64,000 nucleotides of DNA from Bacillota bacterium (GTDB lineage Bacteria; Bacillota; Clostridia; Christensenellales; Aristaeellaceae). Below are positions 25,792 to 34,380 of this stretch, piece after piece. Both the position numbers and the translations under genes were made by a program. Numbering within the stretch: the stretch's first letter is position 1; each line of letters begins with the position of its first letter. The notes under the pieces are model-generated. The model was not told the origin of the DNA. It made no database searches and saw only the letters and a list, made by a program, of their open reading frames with translations. The DNA lies in assembly GCA_023416585.1 (NCBI GenBank), contig JAEZHM010000134.1, forward strand, positions 7,821-71,820. The letters are read 5' to 3'.

Positions 25792-25996
25792 GCACAGATA
25801 TTGTACTTCGATATACCCTGCCAAGGTGATCCAAAAAGCTATTACTGCCTATACACAGATTGCAAAAATATCTTCAAGGTCAGATGGCGACTACACTATT
25901 TGCGCTTTTTCATGCACACTAATTGATGCATCGTTGGTTGCCAATGAGTTTGACAACTATTTAATAGAATTACTGAATAGTCAGGAAGCAAAATGA
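25778..25996 (+). CDS. Second, shorter HxsD-like protein
   Basis: The product has 72 residues, starting at an ATG inside the last codons of the upstream gene (14-base overlap), so translation is coupled. It repeats the HxsD layout in short form: IYPAKVIQKAITAYTQIA, then DGDYTICAFSC, then VANEFDNYLIELL. Similarity to the first HxsD-like protein is moderate, by pattern more than identity. It could be the partner of a heterodimer or a recognition protein for a second maturase. Its stop overlaps the next start (ATGA). Confidence 0.55.
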   Translation: MNYIEHRYCTSIYPAKVIQKAITAYTQIAKISSRSDGDYTICAFSCTLIDASLVANEFDNYLIELLNSQEAK

Positions 25997-27024
25997 TAAT
26001 TGTTGAAGCTATACTAATAGCGATCTTGTGTATGATGTTGGTTCACACCGTCACCACAGATCTCAAAAACGGCAAGATTTCAAACCGCACATTAGCTTTT
26101 ACTACCGGGATAGCTGTTGTTGTGGATGTGATTTACTATGCCTTTTTTGCAGTCGACTACTTGCTCCTGTTTGGTGTAAATCTTCTTTTATCCGTTGTTA
26201 TGGGGTTATTGTTGTACTGGCTTGGAATCTGGGGAGCAGGAGACAGCAAGATGGCCATTGTTGTGTTTCTGTCAATTCCAGCACGTATATATAGCTCGAA
26301 TAATTTCTCACTAGGTACAGGGTTTGTTTTCTTTGCATTAGTGTTTATCGCAGCCTTTTTATATGTCGTTGTTGAGACGATCATTCTGGGACTGAAGGAT
26401 AAGTCTCTGTTTAAGATACAGAAGCCACATTTTAATTTAAAGAACTACATAAAGGGGTTCCTTTCAATCTTCTTTGTTTTGAATATAGTAGACGGTATAC
26501 TTCTGGCTCTTTACCCGTATGTTTTCGGGCAGGATGCTATTCTGCTTACTGCAATAAACATTATGGTTGTCCTTGCAACCGTCCATTTTGAACGTAGGAT
26601 TGGCTGGCTGGTAGTTGCAATATTAGCTGCCATTTGGGGAGTCATGTTGCTTGTCGGATTATCAAGAATAAATCTTCAGCACATCGATTTCAGGTCATAC
26701 GTCGTTGTTGCTCTGCTCCTTGTATTTAGGCTTATTGCAGACAAATATAACTATCGCACTATTCCAGTAAGTGATCTGAACGCTGGAATGATTTTATCTA
26801 TGGGTACAGTGCTTAGTTTTTCAGCCTCACGAGTAAAGGGACTGCCCGAAGGTACAACTGAAGATTTAAAGTCAAGAATTACACCCGAAGAAGTTGAGAG
26901 CGTTTGCCGCTGGTCACAAACTTCCAAAGGAAAGGATACAGTAGTTATTGTAAAAAAAATCCCCTTCGCAATATTCATATCGTTGGGTGCTATACTTTTC
27001 ATTGTCTTGGAGGTATTACTCTGA
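25993..27024 (+). CDS. A24-type prepilin peptidase-like membrane protein with extended C-terminus
   Basis: The product has 343 residues. The N-terminal half has about six membrane helices with both catalytic aspartates of the A24 family: VTTDLKNGKISN near residue 20 and GAGDSKM near 83. Such enzymes cut the leader peptide of prepilins at the inner face of the membrane. The C-terminal half adds further helices, a soluble segment (VSDLNAGMIL ... ITPEEVESVCRW) and a last helix, beyond the usual family length. No pilin-like gene is nearby, so its substrate is probably a product of this operon, perhaps the His-rich protein. Confidence 0.75.
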   Translation: MIIVEAILIAILCMMLVHTVTTDLKNGKISNRTLAFTTGIAVVVDVIYYAFFAVDYLLLFGVNLLLSVVMGLLLYWLGIWGAGDSKMAIVVFLSIPARIYSSNNFSLGTGFVFFALVFIAAFLYVVVETIILGLKDKSLFKIQKPHFNLKNYIKGFLSIFFVLNIVDGILLALYPYVFGQDAILLTAINIMVVLATVHFERRIGWLVVAILAAIWGVMLLVGLSRINLQHIDFRSYVVVALLLVFRLIADKYNYRTIPVSDLNAGMILSMGTVLSFSASRVKGLPEGTTEDLKSRITPEEVESVCRWSQTSKGKDTVVIVKKIPFAIFISLGAILFIVLEVLL

Positions 27025-27025
27025 A

Positions 27026-28135
27026 ATGACTATATACCTAAAGGGCTATTCCTTCGGAAATAGAATGGTTATCGTAGCCAGAGATGAGGCAGTATGCTGC
27101 GAACTACTTAATTTGCAGATGGATATAATGTATATCCATGACAATCAGATAATTTACCTTCCTAACGAAGAAGTGCAATCTCTGGATGGAATGGATATTA
27201 AAAAAATAGATCTACTTTGTAATTACGATATTGTAGAAATAAGCGACACGGGCATCCTTTATAGATCGTTTGCAAATAACGAGGCTGATTCCACGGTGTT
27301 CCTTGGCGCTCGATGCAATTCCAACTGCATCATGTGCCCGGCTGGCGATGCAGAAAGAAAAAAAGGGTTTTCATATACACGAGAGCAGCTTATGAAATAT
27401 ATCGATTACTTGCCAGGCAACTTGGAGCATCTTGTTATTACTGGTGGCGAACCAACAATGCAGAGGAACTTGTTTATCGAAGCGCTGAAAAAAATCAAGG
27501 TCAAATTCTCATATACGCAGGTTCTGCTACTAACAAACGGACGCTCGTTATCTGATCGTGAGCTGTTTGAAAGGATGGTAGAAGCGAAGCCCAATCGGTT
27601 CAGAATTGCTATCCCTATTCACGGTAGCAATGCTGCCATCCATGATTCGATAACTCGCTCAAACGGCAGCTTCGAGCAAACCTTGCTTGGTTTGCGACGG
27701 GTGATTTCTACAGATATTAAAATAGAAATCAGAATTGTTGTTATTAAAAAGAACTGTAATGACTTGTTGAATATTGCCAAGCTCATATCAGAATGCTATC
27801 CGAACGTTCATTGCGTGAACTTCCTCGGCTTGGAACCGAGAGGAAACTGTGCACTCAACTTCGATGATGTGTATATTGAGCACAAAAGCTCGTTTGAAAA
27901 AAGCAAGCCAGCAATAGATCATCTGATACATAATGGCATAGATGTTGGTTTATATAACTATCCTCTGTGCGCTGTTGATAAAGGATATTGGTCACTTGCA
28001 GCGAAAAGTATTTCACATTACAAAAACGTCTACCATCCAGACTGCGATCTCTGTGATGTAAGGGAGATTTGTGGTGGGTTCTTCACAGCGGCTATGAGAA
28101 TTGCTCATCCAGAAGTACATCCCATAAAGTGTTGA
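27026..28135 (+). CDS. hxsC: Radical SAM maturase HxsC
   Basis: The product has 369 residues, ATG at 27026 with GGAGG upstream. The radical-SAM cluster is C97-x3-C101-x2-C104 (ARCNSNCIMCPAG), followed by VITGGEPTM, the GGE motif that holds the amino group of AdoMet. The C-terminus has the short cysteine motif HPDCDLCDVREICGGF typical of HxsC, which probably binds an auxiliary iron-sulfur cluster. It should carry out radical modification of side chains on the His-rich partner protein. Immediately upstream of hxsB, as in known systems. Confidence 0.8.
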   Translation: MTIYLKGYSFGNRMVIVARDEAVCCELLNLQMDIMYIHDNQIIYLPNEEVQSLDGMDIKKIDLLCNYDIVEISDTGILYRSFANNEADSTVFLGARCNSNCIMCPAGDAERKKGFSYTREQLMKYIDYLPGNLEHLVITGGEPTMQRNLFIEALKKIKVKFSYTQVLLLTNGRSLSDRELFERMVEAKPNRFRIAIPIHGSNAAIHDSITRSNGSFEQTLLGLRRVISTDIKIEIRIVVIKKNCNDLLNIAKLISECYPNVHCVNFLGLEPRGNCALNFDDVYIEHKSSFEKSKPAIDHLIHNGIDVGLYNYPLCAVDKGYWSLAAKSISHYKNVYHPDCDLCDVREICGGFFTAAMRIAHPEVHPIKC

Positions 28136-28148
28136 GAGGGAAACAAGA

Positions 28149-29549
28149 ATGATGAACCATTTCAATTTTGATAAAAAAGGCGATGAATTCCTGTTAACGA
28201 ATGACTTTGGAGAGTATGTCTTTCTGTCACAGGAAGAATTCAAGAATTTTGTCAATGGAAATTTGGATAAGACATCAGAGTGTTATGCCATGCTTGAATC
28301 TCGTGGATTTGTATCTACAAAAAAGCCAGAAGTGTTCATCAGCGAACATGCCAGCAGGATTAGGAGCATGAAAAGCTATCTGTTTACAGCAACTGCACTC
28401 CATATTTTTGCTGTTACGAACTGCTGTAACCAAAGCTGTGTATATTGCCAAGCAAAGGCACCCGGCTCCAAGCTCGATGGTATGATGAGCATCGAGACAG
28501 GTAAAAAAGCTATAGAGGTAGCGATGCAGTCTCCCGCAAAACATCTAACTTTTGAATTTCAGGGTGGAGAACCGCTGCTCAACTTGGATGTTGTTTTCGC
28601 AATGATAGACTATAGCAAGGAACTCAATCAACACTACAATAAAGAGCTTGAATATACCCTGGTTTCCAATATCATTGCACTTACAGATGATAAATTTCAA
28701 GCGCTGATTGATCATAATATTTCTATCTGTACATCACTTGATGGTTGCGAACTGGTACATAATCATAACAGAAAGTTGCATAATGGTGAAGGTACATTTG
28801 ACCTTGTTCAAAAAGGAATTGCAAAAGTGCGTGCTGCTGGGAGAAGCGTAGGCGCAATTGAGACAACTACCCGCTTTTCTTTAGAGTACCCCAAAGAAAT
28901 CGTGGATTCATATCTTAATGCTGGAGTAGTTGGCATATTCTTAAGACCACTTACACCTCTGGGTTTTGCAAAAGCTTACTGGGAAGAGTTTGGTTATTCA
29001 CCGGAAGAATTCCTTGAGTTCTACAAAGAAGCTTTTAAGTACATATTATCGATAAATGCCAAAGGTGTTTATTTTCCCGAACTCCATGCCACATATTTTT
29101 TGCGAAAGATTCTTGATGGCTGCGCAGATAACTATATGGAGTTGCGTTCACCGTGTGGAGCAGGAATCGGACAGATGAGCTACTATTATGATGGGAATGT
29201 ATACACCTGTGACGAAGGACGAATGTTATCAGAAGGTGGCAATTATTCTTTCAAACTTGGGAATGTACATAATGATACCTATGATGAGATGATCTGCAAG
29301 TCCGTGTGCAAATCAACGTGTGCGGCTTCAGTCGTTGAATCTTTGCCAAACTGCTGTGACTGTGTATATCACCCCTATTGTGGCGTCTGCCCTGTGGTAG
29401 CATTCGCCAGCGATAACGATATCTTTCCCAGAAGACCATTTGATTACCGTTGCAAAATCTACAAGGGCCTACTAGACATTCTCTTTGAAAAGATTAAAGA
29501 GGAGCATCCAGTGACTATGCACATCTTAAAAAGCTGGATCGAGGGATAG
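28149..29549 (+). CDS. hxsB: Radical SAM/SPASM maturase HxsB
   Basis: The product has 466 residues. An N-terminal 70-residue recognition-like region (GEYVFLSQEEFKNFVNG) precedes the radical-SAM core with C93-x3-C97-x2-C100 (NQSCVYCQ) and EFQGGEPLLN. The C-terminus is a SPASM-type region with many cysteines (SPCGAGIG, YTCDEGR, CCDCVYHPYCGVCPV) for two further clusters. This matches HxsB, the larger maturase of His-Xaa-Ser systems. It starts 13 bases after hxsC, with AGAGGGAAACAAG as ribosome binding site. Confidence 0.8.
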   Translation: MMNHFNFDKKGDEFLLTNDFGEYVFLSQEEFKNFVNGNLDKTSECYAMLESRGFVSTKKPEVFISEHASRIRSMKSYLFTATALHIFAVTNCCNQSCVYCQAKAPGSKLDGMMSIETGKKAIEVAMQSPAKHLTFEFQGGEPLLNLDVVFAMIDYSKELNQHYNKELEYTLVSNIIALTDDKFQALIDHNISICTSLDGCELVHNHNRKLHNGEGTFDLVQKGIAKVRAAGRSVGAIETTTRFSLEYPKEIVDSYLNAGVVGIFLRPLTPLGFAKAYWEEFGYSPEEFLEFYKEAFKYILSINAKGVYFPELHATYFLRKILDGCADNYMELRSPCGAGIGQMSYYYDGNVYTCDEGRMLSEGGNYSFKLGNVHNDTYDEMICKSVCKSTCAASVVESLPNCCDCVYHPYCGVCPVVAFASDNDIFPRRPFDYRCKIYKGLLDILFEKIKEEHPVTMHILKSWIEG

Positions 29550-29552
29550 CAA

Positions 29553-30824
29553 ATGAAGAAATATGTCATATCTTTTACTACATTCTGTGTGGCTTTTGCT
29601 CTGGCACTTGGGCTTTTGTATACCCAGGCTAATCCTGCTGATGTAAAGCTTTCCAGTAATGAGCCAATAGAGTGGACAGGCTACGTGGAAAATTCATATG
29701 GTACTTATTCCGGTTCACTTCTTTCGGATGCGTTTGCAGGAACAGGAAAGTTCAGTTTCCTTAGCGGTGAAATCTACACTGGCAATTGGAAAGACACTTA
29801 TATGTCAGGGGAAGGAAGTATTGAATTTCCTGGTATTGGGTCATATGTAGGAGAGTTTTCCGAATCAAAGCGGAGCGGTCATGGCGTTTTTACTTGGAAT
29901 ACTGGGGAGAAATACGAAGGTAACTGGGCAAATGATAAGATGACTGGTGCTGGTACCTACTACTTAAATAACAGTTGTTCCTTCACTGGGACGTTTAACA
30001 ATAATAAGCCAGTATCCGGTACGCTTGTATACACTCCAACACTTGACAGCAGTTCGGACAAAACAGAAATAACCTATTTTAAATACACCTACGCTGAAAA
30101 CGCAAATGAGAATGCCATAGAGTATAAGACTATCGGTGGGTTTGATTTTACTGGGAAGGTTGAGAATAACAAACCCGTATCTGGCACATTAACATATTCT
30201 CCAACACTTGGGAGTGGTTCGGACAAAGCCGAAATAACCAATCTAAAATATACCTATTCTGCAAACACAAATGAGAACACTATCGAGTATAAGACTGCTG
30301 GAGGGCTGGTTTTTATTGGAGAAGTTCGGAATAATAGGCCAGTCTCCGGAACACTTGTATACACTCCAACACTCGACAGCAGTTCCGACAAAACAGAAAT
30401 ATCTTATCTCAAACATATCTATTCTGAGAACGCAAGTGAAGATACTCTTGAGTTCAAAACCGTCGATGGGCTGGATTTTTCAGGAAGCGCATTAGCAATA
30501 ACAAACTCCGGCTCTGCCACAGTCACATATCCAAGTGGAAACACCTATACAGGTATGATGCAGCAAGGCAAACGGCAAGGTACCGGCACCTACACATGGA
30601 AATCAAAGAGTGGCAACATCGATGCCATCTATACAGGTGCATGGGAAGCCGATAAGATGAATGGCGTAGGTACTTACCATTACTCTTCATCAGAATATCC
30701 GTATCTTACTGGTACTTTTGAAAACGGAAAACCAAAAGGAACTTTGGTGTACTATAAAGAAGCTGGGAATGCCTTTGAAACTAAGTGGGTCAATGGTAAG
30801 TGTAAAAAGGTAAAGGAGATATAA
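29553..30824 (+). CDS. Exported MORN-repeat protein with three 55-residue repeats
   Basis: The product has 423 residues. An N-terminal signal or anchor helix is at residues 1-25. MORN repeats (YTGNWKDTYMSGEGSIEF, YEGNWANDKMTGAGTYY) occur at about 50-140 and again at 320-410. Between them are three tandem copies of a 55-residue unit, period 165 bases (starting about 29993, 30158 and 30323), each with NN(K/R)PVSGTL.Y and SDK.EI. It lies directly between hxsB and the His-rich gene, 3 bases from the latter's start, so it is probably part of the system at the cell surface. Role unknown. Confidence 0.7.
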   Translation: MKKYVISFTTFCVAFALALGLLYTQANPADVKLSSNEPIEWTGYVENSYGTYSGSLLSDAFAGTGKFSFLSGEIYTGNWKDTYMSGEGSIEFPGIGSYVGEFSESKRSGHGVFTWNTGEKYEGNWANDKMTGAGTYYLNNSCSFTGTFNNNKPVSGTLVYTPTLDSSSDKTEITYFKYTYAENANENAIEYKTIGGFDFTGKVENNKPVSGTLTYSPTLGSGSDKAEITNLKYTYSANTNENTIEYKTAGGLVFIGEVRNNRPVSGTLVYTPTLDSSSDKTEISYLKHIYSENASEDTLEFKTVDGLDFSGSALAITNSGSATVTYPSGNTYTGMMQQGKRQGTGTYTWKSKSGNIDAIYTGAWEADKMNGVGTYHYSSSEYPYLTGTFENGKPKGTLVYYKEAGNAFETKWVNGKCKKVKEI

Positions 30825-30826
30825 CT

Positions 30827-31462
30827 GTGGAAATGAACGATATTTTTCCGCATATTAGGCATTCAGTTGAAGACTTCCTGTTTGACGAAGAAGGAAACAT
30901 CCCTAGAAGCAAGATATTTACGATTGGCACAATGATGATTGTGCTCAGTCTAATGCTGACGGACAATGCCTTTGCTGGACATCGCACTCATTCTACGCAT
31001 AGGACACATTCAACCCACAGTACACATTCTACACACAGCAGTGGCGGTCATTCTACCCATACAACGCATTCTACCCATACAACGCATTCTACCCACACAA
31101 CGCATAGTACGCACACTACGCATTCCAACCATTCAACACATTCCGACCACGCTACACATTCTACGCATTCTAACCAAGTCACAACCCCAAAGCAAGTAAC
31201 GCATAGCAACGCAGCGCCAACAGCCAATCAACTTGCGAAGATCTCTTCGCCACTTCCGGTTGACACCGTGGATACTAATGGTATCCAAGCAATGGGTGTT
31301 ACAACAGTTGGAGCGGTATTGCCTGAGAAAGCTAGTGAACTAATTGGTGAATGGTGTAGTGTTGGTTCAGTATTGCCTTTGGAGGTTAGTGACACGATTG
31401 GTAAATTGGGTAATGTTGTAGCTGTAATACAAGTGCCACCAGATACCCCTGTTACGAAGTAA
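30827..31462 (+). CDS. hxsA: HxsA-like His-Xaa-Thr repeat protein, probable modification substrate
   Basis: The product has 211 residues, starting at a GTG eight bases after AAGGAG. Residues 17-28 (FLFDEEGNIPRS) and a hydrophobic segment 30-45 form a leader ending at AFA-G. Residues 52-115 hold about 21 triplets beginning with His, mostly HST, HTT or HRT. Classical HxsA has His-Xaa-Ser, so Thr at the third position is a variant. The DNA has an 18-base tandem unit from 31049 to 31120. The C-terminus has two imperfect repeats (VGAVLPEKASELIG, VGSVLPLEVSDTIG). The radical-SAM proteins next door are the likely modifiers. Confidence 0.75.
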   Translation: MEMNDIFPHIRHSVEDFLFDEEGNIPRSKIFTIGTMMIVLSLMLTDNAFAGHRTHSTHRTHSTHSTHSTHSSGGHSTHTTHSTHTTHSTHTTHSTHTTHSNHSTHSDHATHSTHSNQVTTPKQVTHSNAAPTANQLAKISSPLPVDTVDTNGIQAMGVTTVGAVLPEKASELIGEWCSVGSVLPLEVSDTIGKLGNVVAVIQVPPDTPVTK

Positions 31463-31483
31463 AGGATAAAGGCAGGTATCATT

Positions 31484-32263
31484 ATGACCAACATCATCCA
31501 AAGCCTTTTTAGACCTTCCGTGAAATCCGAACCCGAAGACAAAGCATCATCTCGGATGCAATTACTGGCTACGATATATGAAATGCCTGAATACAAGGCG
31601 CTGAGTAAGAGTATCGCACTCAGGTTAGTATTTCAGAAGCAATATTGCCAAAGTGTGCTAGATAAGTTATCTGAAGAAACACTAGGCGGCATACCTTCAA
31701 TCATTAAGGCAACCGAAGATGTGGAGGTTTTGTTATCGCGTGCTATACAAGCTGGTATTGGTTATACACTAGATGAAAAAGATATTCCAGATTTCTACTC
31801 TATAACGAGCATGAAAAAATTGATACAGAAACTGGAAACTGACCCTGACAACAAAAACTATACTAATTTCCAACCGCATCAGATAATGCAAATTTTTAGC
31901 AAGAGCACTTTGAAATCAGCAAAGGCTTTCTTTGATTCACTTCCGTCAGATAAAGTTGGAAATGGGTTCGCGCCAGAACAGTTATTGACTGAGCAGATGA
32001 AAGGAAAGCTATACTGCATTAATGCTAAAGAGGTACAGACCATCTACGAAGACTACAAAAAGAACGTTGATAGCTACACAAAGGTCATTAGCCACAAAAA
32101 AATGTGTAAGAAGAGACAATTGTTGTTTAAGCTCTCCATCGTAATGTTAGTTATGGGAGCGTCTTTTATTGCATATCAGTTTCATTTATTATCTGATATC
32201 TATACTATGTCTTTGGGTGTAATAGAACTGTTTGTGGCAATTATCTACCTAATTTGGGGTTAG
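31484..32263 (+). CDS. Unrecognised membrane protein of the Hxs operon
   Basis: The product has 259 residues. A hydrophilic, mostly helical N-terminal part (about 200 residues, predicted cytoplasmic) is followed by two closely spaced membrane helices at the end (LLFKLSIVMLVMGASFIAYQF and a second ending LIWG). No catalytic motif seen and no family recognised. It begins 21 bases after the His-rich gene with AAAGGCAGGTATC upstream and ends 4 bases before the next gene, so it belongs to the same transcript and may help position or export the modified protein. Confidence 0.6.
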   Translation: MTNIIQSLFRPSVKSEPEDKASSRMQLLATIYEMPEYKALSKSIALRLVFQKQYCQSVLDKLSEETLGGIPSIIKATEDVEVLLSRAIQAGIGYTLDEKDIPDFYSITSMKKLIQKLETDPDNKNYTNFQPHQIMQIFSKSTLKSAKAFFDSLPSDKVGNGFAPEQLLTEQMKGKLYCINAKEVQTIYEDYKKNVDSYTKVISHKKMCKKRQLLFKLSIVMLVMGASFIAYQFHLLSDIYTMSLGVIELFVAIIYLIWG

Positions 32264-32267
32264 AAAT

Positions 32268-33341
32268 ATGAAAAGGACGAAGCGAACAAGTACTATCGCA
32301 TATATCAAAAAACTTAAGTGGGAAGCTGCAAAATACGTAGAGCACAAGACGCGAAACACGATAAAATTCTGGGTCTTTACTGTATTGATGGTAGCACTTT
32401 GCGCCGGAGGAATCTACTATGGTTTTTTTCAAAGGGATACAGGCGTAAAGAACCTTTATTCAGAATATGCCGTTACGCTTGATAATTCTTTGCTAACCCA
32501 GGATCTTCTGTCCTATCAGGATACCTATAAACTTTTCCAGGAGAACAAACTCGGAAATAACAATTCCGTTATCCAGTCTGGAGGGTATTTCGCTTCTTCG
32601 GACGGCATCAGTGTTTACCCATCAGAAGATGGAGCATATTCAATAATTAGTATAAATGGTAAGGCTAAAGCGGTTATCGAGGGGTTAGCCTCGTATGTGA
32701 ATATCTGGGAAGGTAAAATAGTCTACCGTTTAAACCAGAACAGATCAATCCTTATATATGATAAGGACAAAAACAGTTCAGATGCTCTTATAACCGGCAA
32801 CATTGGTGAGGTATTAGTCTTTGATGGCATATGCTTTTACATTGATTTTAATGATGATAGCCATTTAAAATGCGTGTCACTTTTTAACCGTGCACAAGAA
32901 TCCCTCATAAATGAGAGCGTAATTAGTTTCGCAATTGCCGGAAAAACGGTCTATTATCTAAACTCAAATCACAATCTGAAGGTATATAATCTTCAGACAA
33001 AGGCAATCATGCAGCTATGTAGTAATGTTCAGGACTTCAATTGCGATAATGGGTTCTGGATAGAGAGTAATGGGAAGATTTATCAAGCAGATTTTTCATG
33101 CAGACAGTTGAAGGAAATACCTCTCACGGCAAATGAACAAATTTCTAACCACTTAATTGGGGCAAATAGCGCAAATGTATTCTATTCAAACAGTTCTAAC
33201 GTCTATATCTATTCAATAAAAGATGGAAGTGTTAAACATATCTTTGATGGTATTGTTGTTGCTATTTCAGACATAGAATCAAAGTGCTTGTTTGTTTATG
33301 ATGAAAATGCTGGTTACTCTATCTTCAAACTGATGCAGTAA
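32268..33341 (+). CDS. Unrecognised membrane-anchored protein, probable beta-propeller
   Basis: The product has 357 residues. A basic N-terminus and one membrane helix at about 33-53 (FWVFTVLMVALCAGGIYYGFF) are followed by about 300 extracytoplasmic residues. Repeating short strands (YSIISINGKAKAVIEG, LKVYNLQTKAIMQLCSN, SSNVYIYSIKDGSVKHI) suggest a beta-propeller like those of DUF5050 proteins. No enzyme motif. Last gene of the Hxs operon. A role in binding the displayed His-rich protein is possible but unsupported. Confidence 0.6.
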   Translation: MKRTKRTSTIAYIKKLKWEAAKYVEHKTRNTIKFWVFTVLMVALCAGGIYYGFFQRDTGVKNLYSEYAVTLDNSLLTQDLLSYQDTYKLFQENKLGNNNSVIQSGGYFASSDGISVYPSEDGAYSIISINGKAKAVIEGLASYVNIWEGKIVYRLNQNRSILIYDKDKNSSDALITGNIGEVLVFDGICFYIDFNDDSHLKCVSLFNRAQESLINESVISFAIAGKTVYYLNSNHNLKVYNLQTKAIMQLCSNVQDFNCDNGFWIESNGKIYQADFSCRQLKEIPLTANEQISNHLIGANSANVFYSNSSNVYIYSIKDGSVKHIFDGIVVAISDIESKCLFVYDENAGYSIFKLMQ

Positions 33342-33528
33342 GAGCATGTGCATAAGTTCATTTGGCAGTCTTATACATTGTATCAATTAGCTGTTCTCCA
33401 AGACGATACATTTGACAATCATCCAGCTGCCGGGCTGTCTTCTTTGGACCCTTTTCTGAGCTTGAAAGTTATGTTTGATTCGCTAAGCTGTGCACACATC
33501 GAATATAACTTTCAAGGAGGAACCCATT

Positions 33529-34194
33529 ATGCTTCAGATATCCGAGATCGTAGCCAAGACCGAAGCCATGTTTGACCTTTTCAACAATTACTTCTACAAC
33601 AATGAGCTCCAGCGCCCGGCTATCACCGTATCTCCGGATGGCGGGCACGGTGCATACGGCTGGTGTAGCGTATACGAAATCTGGTCCAGCAAGTCCGAGG
33701 CATACCGCGAGATCAATATCTGCGCCGAGTACATCGACCGGCCTATCGGCGAGGTTGCCGCCACCATGCTTCATGAGATGGCTCACCTGTACGACCTGAC
33801 ACACGGGATCAATGACGTATCGAACAATGGGTATTACCATAACCAGAAGTTCAAAGAAACCGCCGAAGCCCACGGCTTGCACATTGAGAAGCACTCTACA
33901 TATGGCTGGACCATCACCACCCTAACTGAGGAAACAGCAGCCTGGCTCGCTGCACAGCCCGGTATGGAGACCTTCACCGCCAGCCGCAAGACTCTTATGC
34001 AGGTGACCACAAAGAGCGACGAAGATGAGGATGGCGAGGGTGAAACCACCACGACAACCATCAAGGGGGGACGCCTGACAAGCAAGAACCGGAGCATCAA
34101 ATATGTCTGCCCTCAGTGCGGCGCCATCATACGGGCTACCAAGAAGGTTAATGTGATATGTGGAGACTGCAACGTAGTTTTCGAGCAGGAATAA
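33529..34194 (+). CDS. SprT-like metalloprotease domain protein
   Basis: The product has 221 residues from the ATG at 33529, after AAGGAGGAACCCATT. The zinc-binding motif HEMAH lies near residue 82, within a SprT-like domain (FNNYFYNNELQRPAITVSPD ... INICAEYI). An acidic Thr-rich linker (DEDEDGEGETTTTT) leads to a C-terminal zinc ribbon CPQCGAI ... VICGDCNV. Its richer GC content and codon use differ from the AT-rich Hxs and Qat genes on either side. Similar genes are frequent on integrative elements and phages of Firmicutes, so it may be part of the element backbone. Confidence 0.8.
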   Translation: MLQISEIVAKTEAMFDLFNNYFYNNELQRPAITVSPDGGHGAYGWCSVYEIWSSKSEAYREINICAEYIDRPIGEVAATMLHEMAHLYDLTHGINDVSNNGYYHNQKFKETAEAHGLHIEKHSTYGWTITTLTEETAAWLAAQPGMETFTASRKTLMQVTTKSDEDEDGEGETTTTTIKGGRLTSKNRSIKYVCPQCGAIIRATKKVNVICGDCNVVFEQE

Positions 34195-34210
34195 ACCTAG
34201 CTTCTATGCA

Positions 34211-34234
34211 CCAGCCTCCGGGCTGGCTTTTTTG
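34211..34234 (+). terminator. Rho-independent terminator after the SprT-like gene
   Basis: CCAGCC and GGCTGG around a TCCG loop, followed by CTTTTTTTG. It isolates the SprT-like gene from the Qat operon. Confidence 0.8.
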
Positions 34235-34274
34235 TTTACAAATATTTTGATTCTTGGCAAAAGTGGATAAATAG

Positions 34275-34304
34275 TTGCGAATGGTGCGGCAATTGTTGTA
34301 AAAT
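34275..34304 (+). promoter_or_regulatory. Candidate promoter of the Qat operon
   Basis: TTGCGA, an 18-base spacer, then TAAAAT followed by GGAAAT, about 75 bases before qatA. The layout matches the candidate promoter before the Hxs operon. Confidence 0.45.
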
Positions 34305-34380
34305 GGAAATAGATATAAATTTTTGTTACCTATGGTTAAAACTTTTTGATTCAACTAATGTACTTTAATAGGAGGTTTAT

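Noticed and set aside
31049..31120. Short regular repeats resembling a CRISPR or minisatellite
   Set aside because: The 18-base period lies in frame and encodes the His-Xaa-Thr tract. There are no spacers.
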